Shown: piece by piece, positions 34,126 to 45,046 of the stretch
Layout of the letters: every line of letters begins with the position of its first letter
Position numbering within the stretch: the stretch's first letter is position 1
Assembly: GCA_963837775.1 (NCBI GenBank)
Contig: CAWIOX010000004.1
Coordinates: forward strand, 372,001 to 436,000
Direction of reading: 5' to 3'
DNA length: 64,000 nucleotides
Source: CAWIOX01 sp963837775
GTDB taxonomy: Bacteria > Pseudomonadota > Gammaproteobacteria > Burkholderiales > Burkholderiaceae_D
Notes under the pieces: model-generated
Databases searched by the model: none
Seen by the model: the letters and a program-made list of their open reading frames with translations, nothing else
Told to the model about the DNA's origin: nothing
Program-made: the position numbers and the translations under genes

Positions 34126-34518
34126 CGTGAAACTCCTTTTCGGTATTGCGGCTCTCAAACTTGGCCGCAGGGTGTAGTTGCATGGAGCCCACTATAACGA
34201 CCGAATCCGGTCAGATAAACCGGATAAACAGCACATATTTGTTACAAAAATAGAGCAAATGATGTGGACAGGCCAATGCCCCCGCCAACCCCGATGCCGC
34301 TGATGTTCCCGTTATCCGGGCGGTGTTGGCCGCTACATGGTTTGCTGTTGCCAAATACCCCCGTAATGTCACATTTTAAAAGCATCAAATTAGTTCACCA
34401 ATGCGTGAAATCATTTCAAGTTCGAGCGGTGAATTGTGGCGAACTTCCTGTCGTACTATCGCTGCATTGCAGGCTGTCAGGCTTGCGGATGCTTTTAAAA
34501 TCAGAAGGAGACAGTATT
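34126..34518. other. Divergent promoter region, MBL-fold gene and lctP
   Basis: 393 bp containing the operator-like repeat at 34205-34225 and two outward promoters that I cannot place exactly. No gene is supported. Confidence 0.5.
34205..34225. promoter_or_regulatory. Inverted repeat ATCCGGT-N7-ACCGGAT
   Basis: A perfect 7-bp inverted repeat with a 7-base spacer, 80 bp upstream of the MBL-fold gene and 294 bp upstream of lctP. It is a possible operator; the regulator is unknown. Confidence 0.4.
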
Positions 34519-36217
34519 ATGGTTTGGAGTCAGGTCTACGACCCGATGGGCAACATTTGGTTGTCTGCACTATTGGCAGCGATCCCGGTGGTGGTGATGC
34601 TGGGATGCATTGCATTTGGACACATGAAGGCCCACTATGCGGCCGGTCTGGGCTTGGCCAGCGCATTGCTGGTCGCCATCTTCGGCTTCGGCATGCCTGC
34701 CGGACTGGCCTGGAACGCCGCCGGTTACGGCGCTGCTTTCGGTCTGTTGCCGATCGGCTGGATCGTGCTCAACATCATTTTCCTGCACCAGCTCACGATT
34801 GAGGACGGCTCTTTCTCCGTGCTGCAAGACAGCCTCACCGGCATCAGCGATGACCGCCGCATCCAGCTGTTGCTGATCGCGTTCTGCTTTGGCGCGTTCT
34901 TCGAGGGCGCTGCCGGATTCGGCACGCCGGTCGCCGTGACGGCCGCCATCATGATCGGCCTGGGCTTTTCGCCGCTGGCGGCTTCCGGCCTGTGCCTGAT
35001 CGCCAATACCGCGCCGGTCGCCTACGGTGCGCTGGGCACCCCGGTCATCGCGCTGGCTGCCGTCACCGGCATCGACCTGATGCAACTGTCCGGCATGATC
35101 GGACGCCAGTTGCCGCTGTTCTCATTGCTGGTGCCGTTCTGGCTGATCTGGGCCTTCGCAGGATTCCGCGGCATGATCCAGATCTGGCCCGCAATCCTGG
35201 TCGCCGGCTTGAGCTTTGCGATTCCGCAGTACCTGGTCTCGAACTTCCACGGCCCATGGCTGGTGGACGTGGTGGCCGCGATTGTTTCGATGATCAGCCT
35301 GGTGCTGTTCCTGAAAGTCTGGAAACCGAAAAAAATCTGGACCTCGACCTCGCTCAAGGGCCACGAGAACGATTCCGGCACGCCGGATCTGGCAAGCGAA
35401 AAGCCGCACGGCCACGAAGCCGACGCTGCTGCTGCCATGTTCAAGAAACACGACCGCCGCGCATTAGTCATGGCGTGGATGCCGTGGGTGATCCTGACCG
35501 TTTTCGTGTTCATCTGGGGCATTCCCGACTTCAAGAAATGGGTCGACGGCATTTCGGTCTTCAAGATCCCGTTCACCGGCCTGCATAACCTGGTCGAGAA
35601 AGTCGCTCCGGTGGTCGCCAAACCGCACAAGGAAGCGGCAATCTACACGCTCAACTGGCTGTCTGCCACCGGAACCGGGATTTTCCTGGCTGCGATGATC
35701 GGCGGCCTGCTGATGAAGTATTCGCTGGGCAACCTGGTGCGCATCTACTTGCGCACCATCTGGCTGGTACGCTACTCGCTGCTGACCATCGTATTGATGC
35801 TGGCACTTGGGCTACCTGACGCGTTATTCCGGCACCGATGCGACACTGGGACTGGTATTCGCCCATACCGGCATGATGTACCCGATTTTCGGCACCCTGC
35901 TGGGCTGGCTCGGGGTCGCGCTGACCGGTTCCGACACCGCAGCCAATGTGCTGTTCGGTGGTCTGCAGAAGACTACCGCAGAGCAACTGGGCCTGAGTCC
36001 GGTGCTGATGGCAGCCGCCAACAGTTCCGGCGGCGTGATGGGCAAGATGGTCGATGCCCAGAGCATCGTGGTCGCCAGTACCGCAACCCGCTGGTACGGC
36101 CACGAAGGCGACATCCTGCGCTTCGTGTTCTTCCACAGCCTGGCACTGGCGGTGCTGGTCGGGATATTCGTCTTCCTGCAGGCTTACGTTTATCCGTTCA
36201 CCGCATTGGTACACTAG
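34519..36217 (+). CDS. lctP: L-lactate permease, frameshifted
   Basis: Start ATG 34519 with AAGGAG eight bases upstream. The protein has about 13 membrane helices and the LctP family landmarks: GFGMPAGLAWNAAGYGAAFGLLPIGWIVLN, FGAFFEGAAGFGTPVAVTAAI, APVAYGALGTPVIALA, and in the last third GYLTRYSGTDATLGLVFAHTG and AAANSSGGVMGKMVDAQSIVVA. One extra G at 35809-35811 breaks the frame; removing it gives 565 aa, normal for the family. It imports lactate and related 2-hydroxy acids with protons. No lactate dehydrogenase gene is adjacent. Confidence 0.92.
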
Positions 36218-36224
36218 ATCTTAC

Positions 36225-36250
36225 TCCGGGGCGCGCTGCTGCGCCCCGGA
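36225..36250 (+). terminator. GC-rich hairpin after lctP
   Basis: A perfect 10-bp stem (TCCGGGGCGC / GCGCCCCGGA) with a 6-nt loop, seven bases after the stop. Confidence 0.7.
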
Positions 36251-36266
36251 TTCTGTCCTGCCATAG

Positions 36267-36292
36267 AAAATAGCCGCTCAGCGGCTATTTTT
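36267..36292. terminator. Bidirectional terminator between lctP and convergent gene
   Basis: A4, stem TAGCCGC/GCGGCTA with a TCA loop, then T5. It works for lctP on the plus strand, and overlaps the stop codon of the convergent gene on the minus strand. Confidence 0.8.
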
Positions 36293-36722
36293 CCATCAGA
36301 ATCGAACATACGCTCGAATGGAATGTGCGTATCTTGTGCGCAAGATGATGGCTGGCTGTGCCGAGATAGCCGCGCGATATGGCGCGCACCACCCATTTGG
36401 AAATACGTTCAATCAGGTTTTTCGTTTCCCGATGATTGAATCGCTCGCAATCGGTACAGAATTTTTCCAATTGCGCATATTCATGAGCGATCGCCGCTGC
36501 GGCTGACTTCAGCACGCCGATTTCATTGATCATCGCACGGTCAAACGAGCGCTTTGACTCAAGTACATGAACCGCCCTCTCAAGATATGTCTGCGCCATC
36601 CGGGCCGATAGCAGAAACCCATAATCATTGGTCGATATCGTGGCGAGCCGATGCGTGCCTTCCGTGATGAAGGAAGCAATCTCGTCATGATCTTCTGGCG
36701 TTGGATGTGGCATATCCGGCAT
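36285..36722 (-). CDS. Hypothetical protein
   Basis: 145 aa, predicted all-helical and soluble, with a CxxCxxFNHRETKNLIERISKW segment in the middle and no signal peptide. I do not recognise the family. The start is uncertain: ATG at 36722 or 36713, neither with a good ribosome site. It stands alone between lctP and hrpA. Its stop codon lies within a terminator stem. Confidence 0.6.
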   Translation of the reverse strand: MPDMPHPTPEDHDEIASFITEGTHRLATISTNDYGFLLSARMAQTYLERAVHVLESKRSFDRAMINEIGVLKSAAAAIAHEYAQLEKFCTDCERFNHRETKNLIERISKWVVRAISRGYLGTASHHLAHKIRTFHSSVCSILMEK

Positions 36723-36831
36723 GTCAGTACATGAGTTTCGTCAACGGCGGCATGAATATCATGCCCCATTCTCACCCTTTTCAAAACGAAAAAACACTAA
36801 AAATTGGACTGCCAATTTCAAGATTAGTTTT

Positions 36832-39800
36832 TTAACGCTGCATGGCCTCCCACACCTTCTGCAGCCGCTTGCTTGACACCGGCATCGGCGTGCGCAGCTC
36901 CTGCGCAAACAGCGACACCCGCAACTCTTCCAGCAGCCAGCGGAATTCCGTCATTTTCGGATCGTCGCGCCGGTCTTTCAGCGCGCGCTGCCACGGCGTG
37001 GCCACGGCTGCCCATTCGGCCATCAGCTTGGCGTCGCGGGCCGGATCGGCGCGCAGGCGGTCGAGGCGGATCGTGATCGCTTTCAGGTAGCGCGGGAAAT
37101 GCGCGAGCTGCGCATAATCGTTGTCGGCCAGGAAACGCTTGCCGATCAGGTTCTGCAGCTGCGACTGGATGTCGGCCACTGCGGCCGGATGGCCTTTGGC
37201 GCCCTGCAGCTTCTTCGGCAGGCCGTGGAATTCGGTCAGGATCTGGCCGACCAGGCGCGCGATTTCATTGCTGAGCAGGCCGAGCCGCGACTTGCCGGCG
37301 TCGCGGCGCTGATCGAAGGCGGCCGCGTTGGCCGGCAGCGGTTCCTGCAGGCAGGCGAGGTCGAGCGCAGTCTGGACGATCTGGTCGCGCAATTCTTCCT
37401 GCGAACCGAGCGCCATGAACTGCATGCCCATCTGCTGCAGGCCCGGGATGTTTTTCTCCAGGAATTTGACCTGCTCCTTCAGCTGCAGCGCGAACAGGCG
37501 GCGCAGGCCGATGCGGTGGCTACGCTGCGCGACGGCCGGATCGTCGAACACTTCCAGGCTGCAATGGGTGGTCTTGTCCACCAGCGCCGGGAAGCCGATC
37601 AGGGTCTGCCTGCCCTGCTGCACTTCCAGCAGTTCCGGCAGTTCGCCGAACGACCAGCCGGTAATCTTGTCCTGTGGCGGCGCAGGCGCTGCAGCCGCCG
37701 GCGCCGCACCTGCGGCGGGCTTGCCATTGGCCGCCGGCAGGCGTTGCACCGCTTGTCCGACAGTCTGACTGGCCGCCTGGCCGGCAACGGGACTGGCGGC
37801 TGAAGGCGCGGCCTGCAGCGCCAGACGCTGGAAACTCTCGCGCGCCTGGCCGCCGAATTCGGCCCGCAGAGCGGCCAGATTGCGGCCCATTTCCAGCTGC
37901 CGGCCGTGCTCGTCGATGACCTTGAAGTTCATCGTGTGATGGGTCGGCAGGGTTTCCTGCTTGAAGTCGGTGGTCAAAGGCACCAGCCCGACTTGCTCGC
38001 GGATGTCGGCGATCAGCGCATCGATCAGATTGCCCTTGCCGAATTCGGCCCGCTCGCAAAAGCCTGCCGCATAGGCCGGCAGCGGCACGCAGTGGCGGCG
38101 CAGCTTTTGCGGCAGGGATTTCAGCAGCAGATGCACTTTTTCCTTCAGCATGCCGGGCACCAGCCACTCGCAGCGGTCGGCGCTGACCTGATTCAGCGCA
38201 TACAGCGGCACCGCCAGCGTGACGCCGTCGCGCGGGCTGCCGGGCTCGAAGTGGTAAGTCAGCAGCATCTCGGCGCCGGCCACCGTCATCTTCTTCGGGA
38301 ACAGGTCGGTGGTGACGCCGGCCGCCTCGTGCCGCATCAGGTCGTCCTTGTTCAGGTACAGCAGCTTCGGGTTCTTCGCGGTGGCGTCCTTGTGCCATTT
38401 CTCGAAGGTGATGCCGTTGAACACATCGGCCGGAATGATCTGGTCGTAGAAGGCGGTGATCAGCGATTCGTCGACCAGCACGTCGACCCGGCGCGACTTG
38501 TGCTCCAGATTTTCGATTTCGCGCACCAGCTTGTGATTGAACGCGAAAAACGGTGCGCGGGTGTCGAATTCGCCGCCGACCAGCGCATCGCGGATGAAGA
38601 TTTCACGCGCTTCGACCGGATTGATCAGCGCGTAGTTGATGCTGCGCTGGCTGTACACGACCAGCCCGTACAGGGTCGCGCGCTCGGAGGCCGCGACTTG
38701 CGCACTGCGCTTTTCCCAGCGCGGTTCGCCCCAGGATTTCTTCAGCAGATGGACGCCGACGCGCTCCAGCCATTCCGGCTGGATCTGCGCGATGCAGCGC
38801 GCATACAGGCGCGTGGTATCGACCAGTTCGGCCGCCATCACCCAGCGCCCCGGCTTCTTGATCAGGCTGGAACCGGGCCAGATATGGAACTTGATGCCGC
38901 GCGCGCCGAGGAAGTGCGGCTCGTCTTCGGCCTTGAAGCCGATGTTGCCGAGCAGGCCGGTCAGCAATGCGGTGTGCAGATTCTCGTAGGTGGCGGGCGC
39001 TTCATTCAGGCGCCAGCCCTGCTCGCGCACGATGGTCAGCAATTGGGTATGGACGTCGCGCCATTCGCGCAGCCGCAGCTGCGACAGGAAGTTGGCGCGG
39101 CAGTTGTCCTGCAACTGGCGGTTGGTCTTCTTGTGCTCGATCGCGTCTTCGAACCATTTCCAGATTTTCAGATAGCTCTGGAACTCGGATTTCTCATCGG
39201 CAAATTTCTTGTGCGCGGCATCGGCCGCCGCCTGCGCCTCCATCGGCCGGTCGCGCGGGTCTTGCACCGACAAGGCGGACGCGATGATCAGCACTTCGGT
39301 CAGGCAGACATTGTCGAGCGCGGCCAGGATCATGCGCCCGACCCGCGGATCGAGCGGCAGCTTGGCCAGCTTGTGGCCCAGCGGCGTCAATGCATTGTTG
39401 TCATCGACCGCACCCAGTTCCTGCAGCAACTGGTAACCGTCGGCAATCGCCCGTCCCGGCGGCGGCTCGATGAACGGGAAAGGTTTCGACATCGGTCAGG
39501 TGCAAGGATTTCATGCGCAGGATGACCGCTGCCAGCGACGAGCGCAGGATTTCCGGCTCGGTGAATTTCGGCCGCTGCAAAAAATCCTGCTCTTCGTACA
39601 GGCGGATGCAGACGCCGGCCGCGACCCGGCCGCAACGCCCGGCGCGCTGGTTGGCGGCCGATTGCGCAACCGCTTCGATCTGCAGCTGTTCGACCTTGTT
39701 GCGGTAGCTATATCGTTTAACGCGCGCCAGGCCGGCATCGACCACATAGCGGATGCCGGGCACGGTCAGCGAGGTTTCGGCCACGTTGGTGGCCAGCACG

Positions 39801-40699
39801 ATGCGGCGCGCATTCGAGGTCTTGAAGACCCGTTCCTGCTCCTGCGCCGACAGGCGCGCGAACAGCGGCAGAATCTCGACATGCGGCGGATGGTGCTTGC
39901 GCAGCGCTTCGGCGGTGTCGCGGATCTCGCGCTCGCCCGGCAGGAACACCAGCACGTCGCCGGAACCGATGCGGCACAGCTCGTCGACCGCATCGGTGAT
40001 CGCCGTCATCAGATCGCGGTCCTTGTCCTTGGCGTCGGCTTGCACCGGGCGGTAACGCAGCTCGACCGGATACAGCCGGCCCGATACTTCGATCACCGGC
40101 GCCGGTTTCGCCTCGCTGCCGAAATGGCGCGCAAAACGGTCGGCATCGATGGTGGCCGAGGTGATGATCAGCTTCAGGTCGCGCCGCTTCGGCAGCAACT
40201 GCTTCAGGTAGCCGAGCAGGAAGTCGATGTTCAGGCTGCGTTCATGCGCTTCATCGATGATGATGGTGTCGTATTGGCGCAGCAGCGGATCGGTCTGGGT
40301 CTCCGCCAGCAGGATGCCGTCGGTCATCAGCTTGACCGATGCGCCTTTGGTCAAAGTATCGGAAAAGCGCACCTTGTAGCCGACATGCTCGCCCAAGGGC
40401 GAGCCGATTTCCTGCGCGATGCGCTTGGCGGTGGAGGACGCGGCGATGCGGCGCGGCTGGGTGTGGCCGATCAGCCCAAGCTGGCCGCGCCCCAGTTCCA
40501 GGCAGATTTTCGGCAATTGCGTGGTCTTGCCGGAGCCGGTCTCGCCGCAGACGATGATGACCTGATGCCCTGATATGGCAGCGGCAATATCGGCGCGCTT
40601 GCCCGACACCGGCAACTCTTCGGGGAAGGTAATCGGCGGCAAGGGGTTGCGAAATGGGACGACGGCAGGTTTTGGCTGCGGACTACGGGGATTTGACAT
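36832..40699 (-). CDS. hrpA: ATP-dependent RNA helicase HrpA, frameshifted
   Basis: Start ATG 40699. The DEAH helicase core holds the Walker A GETGSGKTT (52-60), DEAH at 149-152, the SAT motif and QRAGRCGR. The HA2, OB-fold and long DUF3418 C-terminus of HrpA follow. One extra base in the GGG at 39476-39478 shifts the frame at HLTDVETFPFIEPPPGRA. Removing it gives 1288 aa, close to the 1300 aa of E. coli HrpA. HrpA acts in mRNA processing and rescue of stalled ribosomes. It is divergent from argA. Confidence 0.93.
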
Positions 40700-40945
40700 T
40701 GTTTTTTGTGAGGATTCGGGGCGAACATCGCGGAGCGAATTATAATCCAGGAACGGTAGTTGGACGGGGGCGAGTGTGCGGTTTTTCGGCTTCCTGGCTA
40801 GGCGCGACGACGCTGCAGACTGCATTCTGCAGGAGAAGCAGCGGCAAGCATGTAGCGATATCAATCGACAGAAAGCCGAACATGCAAATTCACAAATTCT
40901 TCAAGCAAATGAGCGGTCAACTGCCGTTTCTAGGATAATGCCCGA

Positions 40946-42256
40946 ATGGAAAATTCAGACCAATTCGTCCAATGGCTACGTTCGGTAGCTCCTTATATCC
41001 ACGCATTTCGTGGCAAGACCTTCGTCGTCGCCTTTCCGGGCGAACTGGTGATGGCCGGTGCGTTGCCGGTTCTGGCGCAGGATTTGTCGCTATTGCATGC
41101 GCTCGGCATCAAGATCGTCATCGTGCACGGCTCGCGCCCGCAGGTCGCAGAACAGCTGGCACTGCGCAGCGTCGAGGGCCGGTTTCATAACGGCATCCGG
41201 ATCACCGACATTGCCGCACTGGAATGTGCGAAAGAAGCCGCCGGCGAACTGCGGCTCGACATCGAAGCCGCGTTCAGCCAGGGCTTGCCGAACACGCCGA
41301 TGGCGCATGCGGCGATCCGCATCATTTCCGGCAACTTCGTGACCGCCCGTCCGCTGGGCATCGTCGACGGGGTCGACCTGCAACTGACCGGGATGACGCG
41401 CAAGATCGCTTATGAAACCATCCATCCGATCCTGGATGCGGGCAACCTGGTATTGCTGTCGCCGCTGGGTTTTTCGCCGACCGGCGAAGCCTTCAACCTG
41501 ACGATGGAAGACGTCGCGGTATCGGCCGCCACTGCGCTGCGCGCCGACAAGCTGATTTTCATCACGGAAACACCGATGATGACGGATGCGGGCAGCGCCG
41601 AAATCCGCGAACTGTCCTCGCATCAGGCCGAAGCGGTGCTGAAAGCCAGTTGCTTGCCGCCCGATATCGCGTTTTACCTGCAGCACGCGGTCAAGGCCTG
41701 CAACGGCGGCGTACCGCGCGCCCATATCGTCCCGTTCGAGATGGACGGCTCGGCCTTGCTGGAATTGTTCACCCATGACGGCGTGGGCACCATGGTCAGC
41801 TATGAAAATCTGGAAAGCCTGCGCGAAGCGACGATTGAAGATGTCGGCGGCATCCTCAAATTGATAGAACCGCTGGAAGCCGATGGCACGCTGGTCAAGC
41901 GCGGCCGCGAGCTGATCGAGCGCGAAATCAATTATTTCTCCGTCATCGAGCATGACGGCGTGATTTTCGGTTGCGCGGCGCTGTACCCTTTCGCTGCCGA
42001 AAAAATGGCGGAAATGGCTTGCCTGACGGTCAACCCCGACGTGCAGGCCCAGGGCGATGGCGAACGACTGCTGAAACACATGGAAAAACGCGCGCGGCTC
42101 GCCGGTTTCAACAAGCTGTTCGTGCTGACGACCCGCACCGCGCACTGGTTCCTCAAGCGCGGCTTCGTCCACTCAACCGTCGATACGCTGCCGAAAGACC
42201 GGCAGCACATGTATAACTGGCAGCGCAAATCGCTGGTATTGATTAAAAATCTGTAA
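40946..42256 (+). CDS. argA: N-acetylglutamate synthase
   Basis: 436 aa, the usual two-domain form. The N-terminal amino-acid-kinase-like domain (about 1-290) has VVAFPGELV and IKIVIVHGSRPQVAEQL, and regulates the enzyme through arginine. The C-terminal GNAT acetyltransferase domain (about 295-430) has CLTVNPDVQAQGDGERLLKHME at the acetyl-CoA site. It makes N-acetylglutamate, the first step of arginine synthesis. It is followed 52 bp later by yggX and is probably co-transcribed with it, as in many betaproteobacteria. Confidence 0.95.
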   Translation: MENSDQFVQWLRSVAPYIHAFRGKTFVVAFPGELVMAGALPVLAQDLSLLHALGIKIVIVHGSRPQVAEQLALRSVEGRFHNGIRITDIAALECAKEAAGELRLDIEAAFSQGLPNTPMAHAAIRIISGNFVTARPLGIVDGVDLQLTGMTRKIAYETIHPILDAGNLVLLSPLGFSPTGEAFNLTMEDVAVSAATALRADKLIFITETPMMTDAGSAEIRELSSHQAEAVLKASCLPPDIAFYLQHAVKACNGGVPRAHIVPFEMDGSALLELFTHDGVGTMVSYENLESLREATIEDVGGILKLIEPLEADGTLVKRGRELIEREINYFSVIEHDGVIFGCAALYPFAAEKMAEMACLTVNPDVQAQGDGERLLKHMEKRARLAGFNKLFVLTTRTAHWFLKRGFVHSTVDTLPKDRQHMYNWQRKSLVLIKNL

Positions 42257-42308
42257 ATCAGACTCACGCAAATCTGTTCACGACACACCGAATCATCAGG
42301 AGAAATTC

Positions 42309-42581
42309 ATGGCACGCACCGTTCATTGCATCAAACTCAACAAAGACGCCGAAGGACTGGATTTTCCACCGTATCCGGGCGAACTCGGCAAGCGGATTTA
42401 TGAAAGCGTCTCGAAAGAAGCGTGGGCCGGCTGGCTCAAGCACCAGACCATGCTGGTCAACGAAAACCGCCTGAACCTGGCCGATCTGCGCGCCCGCAAA
42501 TACCTGGCGACGCAGATGGAAAAACATTTCTTCGGCGACGGCGCCGATGCGGCAGCCGGATATGTACCGCCGACGGAGTAA
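42309..42581 (+). CDS. yggX: Fe(2+)-trafficking/oxidative damage protein YggX
   Basis: 90 aa, start ATG 42309 after AGGAG. The family signature MARTVHCIKLNKDAEGLDFPPYPGELGKRIYESVSKEAW with the single Cys7 is intact, as is NLADLRARKYLATQMEKHFFG. The protein protects iron-sulfur clusters and limits free iron. A strong terminator closes the argA-yggX unit. Confidence 0.95.
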   Translation: MARTVHCIKLNKDAEGLDFPPYPGELGKRIYESVSKEAWAGWLKHQTMLVNENRLNLADLRARKYLATQMEKHFFGDGADAAAGYVPPTE

Positions 42582-42601
42582 ATAGTTGCCGCTTTGCAAA
42601 C

Positions 42602-42637
42602 AAACAGCCCGCTGATTTACGTCAGCGGGCTGTTTTT
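42602..42637 (+). terminator. Rho-independent terminator after yggX
   Basis: A 13-bp perfect stem (AACAGCCCGCTGA / TCAGCGGGCTGTT) with a 6-nt loop followed by T's. It may also serve the convergent LysR gene. Confidence 0.9.
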
Positions 42638-42659
42638 CATTCCTGCGCCAGTGAGTCCG

Positions 42660-43586
42660 CTACGCGGTCTTCTCACGCTCAAGCAATGACGCATCCCAGT
42701 CCGGCTCGGCCGTGAAGCGCTGCGCCAGAAAATCCAGCATGCTGCGCAAGGTCGCCGGCATCTGTTTGCGCGATGCGTACACGCCGTAAATACCCATTTC
42801 CCGCGGCCGGTGCTCGGGCAGCAGCACGATCAACTGCCCTGAGCGGATCAAAGGCGCGACCAGATAGGTCGGCAACAGCGCGATGCCGGCGTCGGCCAGC
42901 GTGGCTTGCAGCAGCGAAGTGGCTTCGTTGGCGCTGATATTGCCGCTGACCGCCACCGACACCGGACTGCCATTGCATTCGAATTGCCACAGGCTTTTGC
43001 CGTAGTAAGAATGCGTCAGGCAATTGCGCAAGCCGAGCTCCTCCACGCTGGCCGGTGCGCCGTGATCGCGCAGATAGCCGGGAGACGCGCACAGCACCGA
43101 GCGGCAGACCGAGAGCTTGCGCGCAATCAGGTTGGGATCAAGATCGTTGCTGATGCGAATCGCCAGGTCGATCCGCTCGTCAATCAGATTCACCGCCCGG
43201 TCCAGCACCAGCATGTCAACCGCCACGCCCGGATACTGCTTCACATAATCGGCCACCGCCTGCGCGATGTGGGCCTGGCCAAAAGAGGTGCTGACCGTGA
43301 TGCGCAGCAAGCCTTGCGGCCCGTCTTCCGGCAACGCGACTGCCGCCTGCATATCATTTGACCATTCCAGCATCTGGCGGCAGCGCGGCAGCGTTTCATT
43401 GCCGGCAGCGGTCAGGCTGAGCTTGCGCGTGGTCCGGTGCAACAGCCGTGCCCCGATCCACTCCTCCATCTCGGCCAGATAACGCGACACCACGGGACGC
43501 GACAGATCGAGCTTGTCGGCTGCGGCCGACTGACTGCCACAGTCGACAACGGCTACAAACACCTGCATTGCCATCAATTTATCCAT
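42660..43586 (-). CDS. LysR family transcriptional regulator
   Basis: 308 aa. The helix-turn-helix (about 1-60) is MDKLMAMQVFVAVVDCGSQSAAADKLDLSRPVVSRYLAEMEEWIGARLLHRTTR, and the effector domain (about 90-295) is CrgA-like. It is divergent, with 133 bp between starts, from a gene pair for an NAD(P)-binding reductase and a DsbA-like protein, which it probably regulates. The layout mirrors the LysR/DsbA neighbourhood at 31.6-33.3 kb. Confidence 0.92.
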   Translation of the reverse strand: MDKLMAMQVFVAVVDCGSQSAAADKLDLSRPVVSRYLAEMEEWIGARLLHRTTRKLSLTAAGNETLPRCRQMLEWSNDMQAAVALPEDGPQGLLRITVSTSFGQAHIAQAVADYVKQYPGVAVDMLVLDRAVNLIDERIDLAIRISNDLDPNLIARKLSVCRSVLCASPGYLRDHGAPASVEELGLRNCLTHSYYGKSLWQFECNGSPVSVAVSGNISANEATSLLQATLADAGIALLPTYLVAPLIRSGQLIVLLPEHRPREMGIYGVYASRKQMPATLRSMLDFLAQRFTAEPDWDASLLEREKTA

Positions 43587-43719
43587 GATATGACCGATTT
43601 CAGAAACAAACTATGATGAATAACATGCTTTTTCATCCGATTATAAGCAACTAAGATGCAGATATTGTTTTTTGTTGCTGACATTCTTGATTAACACATC
43701 CAACTGAAGGAGTCATACC

Positions 43720-44334
43720 ATGAGCAAACTCGCAATCATCGGCGCCACAGGCCGTGCCGGCGGACGTTTACTGGAAGAAGCATTGCGCCGCGGCCATACG
43801 GTCACCGCGATCGCCCGCAACACGGCAGCGCTGTCCGGCCATGCCGGCGTCACAGCCAGGGATGTCGACGTGCATGACGCTGCCGCGCTGGCGCAAGCCG
43901 TCGCGGGACACGATGCGGTGTTCAGTGCCGCCCATTTCTCCGGCATTCCTGCCGATGCGATCATCAGCGCGGTCAAGCGGGCCGGCGTCAAGCGCTTGCT
44001 GGTGGTGGGCGGCGCCGGCAGTTTGCTGGCAGCGCCCGGCCTCAAGGTGATAGACACGCCCAATTTCCCCGCCGAGTACAAGGCCGAGGCCAGCGCGGGC
44101 GCCGCCTATCTGGCGCAACTGCGTCAGGAGAACGATCTGGACTGGACCTTCCTGTCGCCTTCCGCCGAGTTTGTCGAAGGCGAACGCAGCGGCATATTCC
44201 GTCTGGGTCTGGAAGATCTGCTGATCAGCGCGCAAGGCAGGAGCTGGATCTCGTTCGAGGACTATGCGATCGCAATGATGGACGAGTTCGAACAACCGGC
44301 CCATTCACGCCAGCGCTTCACGGTGGGTTATTGA
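43720..44334 (+). CDS. NAD(P)-binding oxidoreductase, NmrA/YwnB-like
   Basis: 204 aa, start ATG 43720 after GAAGGAG. The Rossmann motif is IIGATGRAGGRLLEEAL (5-21). The chain continues with GHDAVFSAAHFSG and LLVVGGAGSLL, the pattern of the short atypical SDR group (YwnB/NmrA-like) that binds NAD(P)H. The substrate is unknown. It is separated by 17 bp from the DsbA-like gene and divergent from a LysR gene. Confidence 0.85.
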   Translation: MSKLAIIGATGRAGGRLLEEALRRGHTVTAIARNTAALSGHAGVTARDVDVHDAAALAQAVAGHDAVFSAAHFSGIPADAIISAVKRAGVKRLLVVGGAGSLLAAPGLKVIDTPNFPAEYKAEASAGAAYLAQLRQENDLDWTFLSPSAEFVEGERSGIFRLGLEDLLISAQGRSWISFEDYAIAMMDEFEQPAHSRQRFTVGY

Positions 44335-44351
44335 ACTCAGGAGAACATGCG

Positions 44352-44988
44352 ATGCCCGCTACTGTCCTGCATTACATTTATGATCCGCTGTGCGGCTGGT
44401 GCTATGGTGCGGCACCGCTGATACGTGCCGCACGCGACGTATTGCCGGTGCTGGCCCATGCCGGCGGCATGATGGCCGGAGCCAGTCGTCAGACTGTCTC
44501 CGCGACCCTGCGCAATTATGTGATGCCGCATGATCGGCGCATTGCGGCGCTCACAGGCCAGCAGTTTGGTGATGCCTACTTCAATGGCTTGCTGCACGAC
44601 CAGGGTGCGCTGTTCGACTCGGAACCGCCGATTAGCGCGGTGCTGGCGGCCGAATCATTGGCTGGTCGCGGCCTGGATCTGCTGGCACGGATTCAGATTG
44701 CGCACTACGTGGAAGGTCGTCGCATCGCGGAGAGTCGCGGTATTAACCGATCTGGCGGCAGAACTCGGCATCGACAGGGAAACCTTCGCCGCCGAATACG
44801 CTGCGATGTCCGGTGAGAAAACGCAAGATCACATTGCCGCCAGCCGCCGCCTGCTGGCGCAGGTAGGCGGGCATGGATTCCCGACCCTGGTACTGGAACG
44901 CGAAGGTAACTTCGAGGTGATCGATACCGGCCGCTGGCTGGGGCGGCCGGATGAATTCCAGGCTCACCTGAAGCAAGTCTCAGCCTGA
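44352..44988 (+). CDS. DsbA-family protein with CGWC motif, frameshifted
   Basis: Start ATG 44352 after AGGAGA. The active site is C14-GW-C17 in YDPLCGWCYGAAPL. It is a clear paralogue of the protein at 32554 through the whole length (VMPHDRRIAALTGQQFGDAYFNGLL, HGFPTLVLERE). One extra base around 44730-44735 breaks the frame at RRIAES; removing it gives 211 aa ending HLKQVSA. It lies in one transcript with the upstream NAD(P)-binding reductase. Disulfide exchange or a glutathione-linked isomerase role is possible. Confidence 0.82.
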
Positions 44989-45046
44989 ACTACAGCCGGA
45001 TTGAGAGAGAATCGGCAACCCGGGCAAGCAAGGTCTTGCCCGATTC

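Noticed and set aside
37906..39525. A 539-codon open frame on the plus strand
   Set aside because: It is antisense to hrpA, with no start signal and no recognisable sequence.
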